64,000 bases of DNA from Candidatus Obscuribacterales bacterium (GTDB lineage Bacteria; Cyanobacteriota; Vampirovibrionia; Obscuribacterales; Obscuribacteraceae). The stretch is taken from contig JAKFVQ010000004.1 in assembly GCA_021732085.1 (NCBI GenBank), positions 84,418-148,417 of the forward strand. The letters are read 5' to 3'. The translations under genes and the position numbers were made by a program. This document shows, one piece after another, positions 58,881 to 64,000 of this stretch (positions are counted from its first letter, which is position 1; every line of letters begins with the position of its first letter). Under the pieces are notes generated by a model, which was given only the letters and a program-made list of their open reading frames with translations, had not been told where the DNA came from and ran no database searches.

Positions 58881-58943
58881 TGCCGGTGAGACGCCGTCGG
58901 TCCCAGCTTTGCAGCAGAGCAGGCTGGAAGCTTGCGCTCCCAT
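58881..58943. repeat. Two units of the dispersed 26-bp repeat
   Basis: The unit 58918-58943 is identical over 26 bp to 31631-31656 inside addA. The unit 58881-58906 (TGCCGGTGAGACGCCGTCGG then TCCCAG) is a diverged relative of 31583-31608. They lie just past the 3' end of the PaaA-like gene (stop at 58954). Confidence 0.75.
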
Positions 58944-58953
58944 CTGCTCGCGA

Positions 58954-59703
58954 TTAGTCTTTTTCGACTACGTCAACGCCTGGAACTTTCAGTCCATAGC
59001 TTTCGAGCAATGGCTTCATTTCGGCGTACCAGGCTTCACGCACTTCCTGGTTGTCGCGCTGTTTCAAACGGAATTTTTGGAACTCTTGGTTGGATCTGCT
59101 TCCACCCTTACCAAACACGCGGTTGACTTTCGGGAACCAGAAATCGAGAGCGCCTTGAATTTCGTGCAGTGTGTCAGGCGACTGAGCAAGCTTCTTTACC
59201 CAGTGCTCGCCGTGGCGGACGTGCATCCATTCTTCTTTCTCGATTTGAACCATAGCGCGCGACCAAGGACCCCAGCTGCATTCGGCAGCGTCACGCAACT
59301 GGTGACCGGCGGCGCGGTCCATCAAGAAGTTGAACATAACGAGATCGGCCCAGGTTTTGATGGGCTCATAAAACACCTTCATACGGTGTTCCATATCGTT
59401 TGCGATTAGCTTATCGGTGTCGATACCGACGCGATCGAGCAAGTCGTACATGGCGCGGGCATGGCGAATTTCGTCTTTTACGATGTTTGCCATCGCCAGA
59501 CGCTCAGCCATTGTCGGTGCGCCTTGGATCCACGGTACATAGCCATAAGCTCCAGCCAACTCGGAATCAGCTTGAGCAATCATCAGTTTGAGCAAGCTTT
59601 CTTTGTATTCACCAGTGACTTCATCGAGAGATTCGAGCTTTTGGCCGGATTGAATCTTTGCCATCATGGCTTCATCTTTAGCCTTTTCGTCAGCAACCAG
59701 CAT
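58954..59703 (-). CDS. PaaA-like diiron oxygenase subunit
   Basis: A 249-residue protein of the phenylacetic-acid-catabolism ferritin-like family. Alignment by eye to PaaA (which hydroxylates/epoxidises phenylacetyl-CoA with PaaC) is good over SLLKLMIAQADSELAG (Glu48), KDEIRHARAMY (Glu78, His81) and QIEKEEWMHVRHGEHW (Glu158, His161), so the diiron ligands are intact. It is shorter than PaaA (about 310). PaaB, PaaC, PaaD and PaaE are not in the neighbourhood. ATG 59703 has AAGGAG 7 nt upstream. It heads the minus-strand group toward paaK but with a 656-bp gap. Confidence 0.87.
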   Translation of the reverse strand: MLVADEKAKDEAMMAKIQSGQKLESLDEVTGEYKESLLKLMIAQADSELAGAYGYVPWIQGAPTMAERLAMANIVKDEIRHARAMYDLLDRVGIDTDKLIANDMEHRMKVFYEPIKTWADLVMFNFLMDRAAGHQLRDAAECSWGPWSRAMVQIEKEEWMHVRHGEHWVKKLAQSPDTLHEIQGALDFWFPKVNRVFGKGGSRSNQEFQKFRLKQRDNQEVREAWYAEMKPLLESYGLKVPGVDVVEKD

Positions 59704-59783
59704 TGCATCTCTCCTTATGACAATCTCTTGTGGGTTCGCTTTCTTTAGCCGCCGGGTAAGCCCGAAACAGCCAGGTACTCTTC

Positions 59784-59801
59784 ATTGCAACTATAGCATG
59801 A
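59784..59801 (-). promoter_or_regulatory. Candidate extended -10 promoter for the PaaA-like gene
   Basis: On the minus strand, TGC precedes TATAGT (the complement of 59790-59795), an extended -10 pattern. A symmetric flank (TTCATGC on one side, GCAATGAA on the other) overlaps it and could be an operator. Transcription would begin about 80 nt before ATG 59703. Confidence 0.35.
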
Positions 59802-59966
59802 ACTATTACTGCCCGATTCGCCTCAACCCTTGTGAGTGCCTGCCATTACGGCTTTCAGACTATTGCCCCGCAGAGTGATTTTGTCTTTTTTTCAACTTTA
59901 GTTGAAATGTAGCACCGCCAAGGGATAAGACGATTTAAGAGACTGCATTACCGAGCAGCCGGTTCC

Positions 59967-60902
59967 CTATTGCGGAGGGGCGGATTCGTTCTCCGTATCC
60001 TCTTGATGGGAAGCGCCTTTTAGCGGGCTTACCGGATCCACCAGCAGCTCAGACGGGGTCTCCAGAACTAGCTCCTTGCCGTCAGCTAGCTGAAAGACAG
60101 GATCTTTCAGTCTCACCTTTTTCACGGCCCATCTCTTGAGCTCACCTCTGCGACCGATGTACAGTCGAAGTACAGCACGCTTGAGTCTAGGCAAATCCTT
60201 CTGGAAGCTTGCAGCCGGTTGGGTCTTGCCATCATTGTCGACAATTTCAGCGGCGTCCGTCGGCTTCAGGTAGCGAGTCTCCTCAGGCGGAAGCAGTTCC
60301 TTATATAAGTCCGCGGAGAATTCTGGTCTTTTATCCTTTTCCGGCGGAGCAGCTTTGGCAACAAGTCCGGAAGCTAATGTGGGACGCAAGCGAACAGACA
60401 ATGCACGGGCAAAATCTGGGGAGGGATCCTTACAGAATGCATCAAAATCAGTCTTCTTCATCGGATAACCGAAAGCCATGTCCATTGGCAAGAAATACGG
60501 AGAATAGCCCTTATCCATGCTAATCGGCGTATCGATCTCAACGCTTTCCGGCTTTTCAAACCCCGCATCACCGCCCTTGTACTTCGAAATCGTGGGGACA
60601 GACTTCACGACAAATTCACCAAACGAAAATGGGTGACCAAGCAAAAATGCAAGATTGTCTTGTTCGCCTGATTCGTACTTCAGGTACGCCAGGTAACCAC
60701 CACGAGGTTGACAGTGACAAGTGTTTTCTCCGAATTGAGGCACGATTTGAGCCGCATCGCCATCTTGAAGTTTTTGCAGAAAGAGCGACGCCTGATCTGT
60801 CGATTCATCAGAGCCCAGCGTACGCGCAATTATGAAAATCACACCGGCAATAATCGCAAATAAAAGAAGATTTCTTAGAAAGACCATCAGGTTGGCCGCC
60901 AC
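59967..60902 (-). CDS. Membrane-anchored protein of unknown function
   Basis: A 311-residue protein with one N-terminal membrane segment (LRNLLLFAIIAGVIFIIA), a central region (residues about 30-190, with FGENTCHCQPRGGYLAYLKYESG carrying three Cys-like residues C-H-C) and a C-terminal part with RAVLRLYIGRRGELKRWAVKKVRL and DGKELVLETPSELLVDP. No family recognised. GTG 60902 gives the longest frame, but its ribosome site is adjacent with no spacing; ATG 60887, about 10 nt after a GGTGG, may be the true start. It is divergent from the 61026 gene. Confidence 0.75.
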   Translation of the reverse strand: MAANLMVFLRNLLLFAIIAGVIFIIARTLGSDESTDQASLFLQKLQDGDAAQIVPQFGENTCHCQPRGGYLAYLKYESGEQDNLAFLLGHPFSFGEFVVKSVPTISKYKGGDAGFEKPESVEIDTPISMDKGYSPYFLPMDMAFGYPMKKTDFDAFCKDPSPDFARALSVRLRPTLASGLVAKAAPPEKDKRPEFSADLYKELLPPEETRYLKPTDAAEIVDNDGKTQPAASFQKDLPRLKRAVLRLYIGRRGELKRWAVKKVRLKDPVFQLADGKELVLETPSELLVDPVSPLKGASHQEDTENESAPPQ

Positions 60903-60925
60903 CCTTCCACGAGCATCAATAATGC

Positions 60926-61012
60926 CAGTCTAACAATGCTTTTACTTTCACTTTGCGTGCCAAATGAAATCTGTTAACGGCTACATGTTACATTGATTTC
61001 AGTCTAACATGC
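60926..61012. promoter_or_regulatory. Repeated CAGTCTAACA site in a divergent promoter region
   Basis: CAGTCTAACAATGC at 60926-60939 is repeated as CAGTCTAACATGC at 61000-61012, one base shorter, 74 bp downstream. It lies between divergently transcribed genes, where a repeated word may be a regulator site. Confidence 0.35.
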
Positions 61013-61025
61013 AGGTTTCCGAGCC

Positions 61026-62480
61026 ATGATCAAAATTCCAGATCCAGTACTTATTCTCTTTGCTATCTCATCAGTGCTCGGATTTTTTCTGAGATTCGTC
61101 AAAGATGGGAATTATAAGCAGCTCACTTTCAAGCCAGTCGTTGAGCGGCTCGGCACTTTTGGTTTAGTAATTCTTCCTTTCATCGGACTGCTCGTTGCAG
61201 CGCAACAATTCGGTGTCGCGGCCGGAGCCACCCTACCATACTTTGCTGGTGCCGCGGTCCTCTCTTTTGTACTGGGCGGATTGGGCATCCCGTCTTATTT
61301 GAGAGGAATACTTTTGCTCTGCGCATCGGTTGCATTGACTGCGCTTGGTCCATCTGCAAATTCGATGATTACACTGTCTTCAACGCTCTGCGGATTGCTG
61401 GCGGCTAAGCTGAGTGAAAATATCGGTTTTGCCACTGACTCACATTTTGATGATGTGTTGCCACCGGCAATATGGCTCAGCACTGTCATCTGGTTCAACA
61501 ATATATCGGGCGACGCAAAACCCGAAATTCGAGCTGCAGTTATTTTAGGAATTCTGGCAGTATCGCAACTGATGCGCTTTGTACAAGGTCCGTTTGTACG
61601 CGTTGGTGTTGCAGCTGACGATCGCATTTTTCTAAAACGCGTAGTCCTCTCAATTACAGCAGGACTGGCCGTCCTCTGTGTTTTGGTGAAGATGCTGAAT
61701 CTTGTGGAGCTGCAGTACCTGGCTCTACTTTGCGGAGGAGGATACTTTTTCACCTACCTGTACAAGGACTTGCAGGGTGAAGATAGATATTCGCTGACCT
61801 CGCAACAAGCCATACGCATGCTCATCTTGATTGCGCTACTCACTCTTGTCGCGACACGTTTTTATGGAATGTTCGGCTTGCTGGCTTTAGCCCCAACAGC
61901 GCTTGTAGCACCACTTTCCAGCGCGGCACTCTTTCCTGCATTATTCTTTTTGGGTCGCGTGCTGGTTCAGATCTTTGTCCAGAACTTCAACCAAAATGTT
62001 ACCGGTATCAATCTGACGCACGCCTGGTCAAGTGCTGCACAGTTTGGCGGATTTATACTTGCCGTCGTTCTGATGCTGCTCTTCAAGGAACGCATGAACA
62101 GAAAGGTCCTTCTTGCTCTCACACTTGGAGCCTGCATCGTCACTCCTGTTCTTTCTAACTTCATCCTTCATTCAGAGCCGACCTGTAGTCTATTTCTCTC
62201 GATGCTTGTAGCGGGTTCGATACTTACCGTTGTCGCACCGTCGCTTCAAAATAGCAGACCAAACGGCTCCGAGAACCTCATGCTAATGACACCGCTAATG
62301 GTATCAAGCGGCATCCTGACTAACGGATTATTGGAAGCAGGTAACGCTGCCACTATTGCAGTCAAAACAACTGTATTAAGCTATGGCATAGTCTTCGTTC
62401 TGTTGCTTATGTTTGTTTGCTGGTTCTTCTTCAGATCGAAGAATCAACAGCAACCGCCAGCAAGCGAAGCGACTTCATAG
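61026..62480 (+). CDS. Multi-pass membrane protein of unknown family
   Basis: A 484-residue protein with about 12 hydrophobic segments evenly distributed, starting PVLILFAISSVLGFFLRF and ending YGIVFVLLLMFVCWFFF, with a short polar tail. Loops hold few charges; NNISGDAKPE and NQNVTGINLTHAWSS lie in hydrophilic turns. The layout resembles a transporter or flippase, but no signature motif is visible and I cannot assign a family. Confidence 0.78.
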   Translation: MIKIPDPVLILFAISSVLGFFLRFVKDGNYKQLTFKPVVERLGTFGLVILPFIGLLVAAQQFGVAAGATLPYFAGAAVLSFVLGGLGIPSYLRGILLLCASVALTALGPSANSMITLSSTLCGLLAAKLSENIGFATDSHFDDVLPPAIWLSTVIWFNNISGDAKPEIRAAVILGILAVSQLMRFVQGPFVRVGVAADDRIFLKRVVLSITAGLAVLCVLVKMLNLVELQYLALLCGGGYFFTYLYKDLQGEDRYSLTSQQAIRMLILIALLTLVATRFYGMFGLLALAPTALVAPLSSAALFPALFFLGRVLVQIFVQNFNQNVTGINLTHAWSSAAQFGGFILAVVLMLLFKERMNRKVLLALTLGACIVTPVLSNFILHSEPTCSLFLSMLVAGSILTVVAPSLQNSRPNGSENLMLMTPLMVSSGILTNGLLEAGNAATIAVKTTVLSYGIVFVLLLMFVCWFFFRSKNQQQPPASEATS

Positions 62481-62638
62481 CAGCGAAAGGGCGGTGCTGT
62501 TTGCGAGTGCGTGCTCGTTTTGGTGAGCCAAACGCTCATATCAAGCAAAATGGAAACTAACTGCCAGCGAAAGAAATAGCTATGCCTGTTCAGAAATTAG
62601 ATGAGTTAGCTGAGCTATCTGTCCTTACTTTTGTAGAG

Positions 62639-62716
62639 CCGCAAATCACGGATGACCTCGTTGCAGTCATTCGGGTAGCCTAAGTCCGCAACGGCTCGGT
62701 CTTCTGTGATTTGTGG
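62639..62716. repeat. Nested inverted repeat, about 78 bp
   Basis: CCGCAAATCAC at 62639-62649 pairs with GTGATTTGTGG at 62706-62716 (one G-U equivalent). Inside, CGTTGC at 62659-62664 pairs with GCAACG at 62688-62693, and flanking bases extend it. It could be a cruciform site, an RNA structure or a terminator. Confidence 0.5.
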
Positions 62717-62763
62717 AATTATGGACGGTGGGAGTGAATTCACGTCCGTTGAAATTTGGAGTT

Positions 62764-62867
62764 TTTTCTCACCATGACAATTGCCCCCAAAAACAGTTTA
62801 AGAGCCGGAAAGCTTGATAAAACGGGCATTCATAAAATAAAGGACACCCGTTGTCATGGTGAGAAAA
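62764..62867. repeat. 104-bp element with terminal inverted repeats, copy 2
   Basis: The ends are a perfect 17-bp inverted repeat (TTTTCTCACCATGACAA at 62764-62780, and its complement at 62851-62867). Its length equals that of the element at 6430-6533. In the reverse orientation the word TTTCCGG lies at offset 56 in both copies and CCCGT nearby also lines up. Confidence 0.75.
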
Positions 62868-63068
62868 TCAGTGCATCCACAGAGGCAGGGAAAATGCCCC
62901 CCTGCAGGCGTCGAATATCATTGGCACTAAATGCGAATCGTTCGTTCAGTTGGGCTGCATAAAGCTGCCATTCTTTGAACGATCATCTCATAGCCAGAAG
63001 GTGTTGTTCTTCTAAAACTATCGCCAACCGTGATCGCTTCAAGATTCCGCAAGGCTAGCACTTGTTTG

Positions 63069-63740
63069 TTACTTGACGGTGCTGTCGTATTTTTTCAATA
63101 TGCTCAGGAATTGCGCAGCTGAAGGTGCATCTGCTTTGTTCTCAATAACATTTCCTCTGGCATCCAAATAAACAAGGGTGGGATAAGCGCGCGGTGTGTA
63201 GAGTTCAACTTCCCTCCAGGCAGCCGCGTCTTCAGCGTTCAGATGAACGAACTGAATCTTGCTTGCAAGTTTAGCCTTGGTCTTTTCCCAGGTCGGCTCA
63301 AACTCCTTGCAGGTTGGGCACCATACAGTCGAGAACAGAATCACCTTGCGCACAGGTCCGTGTTTTTTGGCGAGCTTCGCATCCTTCACCTTCAGCGTGC
63401 CTTTAAGCTCGGGTTTGATTCTTAGAAGGCGCGCAGTGACGATTTCCTTCAAGGCTTCATCCTTGCTATTTTTGAGGATCCACTGATATTCAGCGGCGCC
63501 CTTATCTTTGTCCTTGAGGCGGACGTGGCAAATCGCCAAATAGTAATGCACCTTACTGTCGGTTGGATTAGTTTTTGCCAGAGACTGAAAAAGTCCCAAA
63601 GCTTTGCTGTAGTCTTCGCTCAGATAAGCTGAAACAGCCTGCGAAAAAGTCGGACTGCTCGCAGCGTCTGCGTGATTCATTGGGGACAAAAGAGCAAGCG
63701 TGGTCGCAAGAACCGCCAGCAGTCGATAATTCTTCAGCAT
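63069..63740 (-). CDS. Secreted TPR-thioredoxin protein
   Basis: A 223-residue exported protein. ATG 63740 gives a good signal peptide (LLAVLATTLALLSPMNHADA); the longer frame to 63833 would put it internally. Residues about 32-110 hold TPR-like units (AVSAYLSEDYSKALGLFQSL, VHYYLAICHVRLKDKDKGAA). Residues about 125-223 form a thioredoxin domain with the active site VWCPTCKEF (Cys141, Cys144) and cis-Pro region PRAYPTLVYL. It is likely a periplasmic disulfide reductase or oxidant; the TPR part would bind a partner. It is divergent from the His-rich gene. Confidence 0.9.
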   Translation of the reverse strand: MLKNYRLLAVLATTLALLSPMNHADAASSPTFSQAVSAYLSEDYSKALGLFQSLAKTNPTDSKVHYYLAICHVRLKDKDKGAAEYQWILKNSKDEALKEIVTARLLRIKPELKGTLKVKDAKLAKKHGPVRKVILFSTVWCPTCKEFEPTWEKTKAKLASKIQFVHLNAEDAAAWREVELYTPRAYPTLVYLDARGNVIENKADAPSAAQFLSILKKYDSTVK

Positions 63741-63878
63741 AAGCGCACCCAAAAATAGTTGACAGAGCACTAAAGGATAGCACAACCCCATACCGGGGTT
63801 AGCGCTTCTAAAGAATTGTCCTTTCTGTATCAATGGTATCAGGGAACTCTTACCTGCTCTCCCGGGGGATTCGCATAA

Positions 63879-64000
63879 ATGGTCAAAAAATCTCTTTGGC
63901 TCGCCATCGGCGCGCTTTTACTATGTTCGTCATCTGCACAAGCGCACCATGGCCACGATCATGGTCCATCGCCAACACCAACCCCGGCGGCAGCAGTTCC
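63879..64000 (+). CDS. Start of a secreted His-rich protein (partial)
   Basis: Forty complete codons and a partial one remain before the window ends. The signal peptide is VKKSLWLAIGALLLCSSSAQA, followed by HHGHDHGPSPTPTP, a His-rich start and Pro/Thr linker. A GGGGGA site lies 9 nt before ATG 63879. The His cluster hints at metal binding, but only the beginning is visible. Confidence 0.65.
   Translation, partial: MVKKSLWLAIGALLLCSSSAQAHHGHDHGPSPTPTPAAAV

Larger units (their letters stand above)
58298..58953. other. Gene-free region between paaK and the PaaA-like gene
   Basis: A 656-bp gap between genes of the same orientation. It contains two copies of the 20-bp hairpin (58481-58500, 58566-58585) and two units of the dispersed 26-bp repeat (58881-58906, 58918-58943). 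A small minus-strand frame at 58599-58817 has no ribosome site and was not accepted as a gene. Nothing resembles PaaB or other missing phenylacetate genes. Confidence 0.6.
62481..63068. other. Gene-free region with structured repeat
   Basis: A 588-bp stretch containing a structured inverted repeat (62639-62716) and copy 2 of the 104-bp element (62764-62867). An open frame at 62756-62962 runs through the element and was rejected. The rest shows nothing recognisable. Confidence 0.6.

Noticed and set aside
62756..62962. 68-residue frame across the 104-bp element
   Set aside because: Its first half is the repeat element itself; no ribosome site or protein-like pattern.

Overview
The window reads as a chromosomal segment of a Gram-negative-type, free-living heterotrophic bacterium with mid-range GC, densely coded on both strands. 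I saw no rRNA, tRNA, CRISPR, prophage or transposase. The mix is typical of Candidatus Melainabacteria/Vampirovibrionia (Obscuribacterales-like): many secreted TPR proteins, very long low-complexity proteins, a futalosine-pathway gene, an orphan roadblock protein, a LysM giant and a reduced phenylacetate-type cluster. That placement is inference from gene content; no marker gene here proves it.

Layout. 1-8.2 kb: partial secreted TPR protein, mutS, a secreted acidic/lysine-rich protein, a roadblock/LC7 protein, uppS and a YqeG-type HAD phosphatase. 8.2-16.2 kb: a 1142-residue secreted TPR/low-complexity protein, an alpha/beta hydrolase, a secreted DUF4424-like protein, a processive-type GT28 glycosyltransferase and a secreted lipase-like hydrolase. 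16.3-23.9 kb: a membrane-anchored alpha-2-macroglobulin with intact thioester, then an unknown secreted protein, a futalosine hydrolase candidate and a flavin reductase. 24.1-30.6 kb: small thioredoxin-fold and membrane proteins, then an MBOAT acyltransferase, an SGNH protein and a GT-C glycosyltransferase, which together look like a surface-polymer acylation and glycosylation locus. 30.6-40.2 kb (minus): a tight operon of SDR-SCP2 fusion, cysK, addB and addA. 40.4-49.9 kb: RDD protein, DnaJ/Sel1 protein, thiolase plus ligA plus two small-spacing downstream genes, and a DUF2339 membrane protein. 50-53.5 kb: an 1139-residue LysM protein with an internal 18-residue tandem repeat. 53.8-59.7 kb (minus): three crotonases, an EthD protein, paaK and a lone PaaA-like diiron oxygenase subunit. 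60-64 kb: a membrane-anchored protein, a multi-pass membrane protein, a secreted TPR-thioredoxin protein and the start of a His-rich secreted protein.

The most interesting non-gene signals are dispersed repeats. Two intergenic elements of exactly 104 bp (6430-6533 and 62764-62867) share terminal inverted repeats and line up internally in inverted orientation. A 26-bp repeat unit occurs in-frame inside addA and again, identical, just past the end of the PaaA-like gene. Three copies of a 20-bp hairpin lie on both sides of the crotonase/paaK cluster. The most interesting gene-level signal is the reduced oxygenase cluster: a PaaA homologue with diiron ligands intact but without PaaB, C, D or E beside it.
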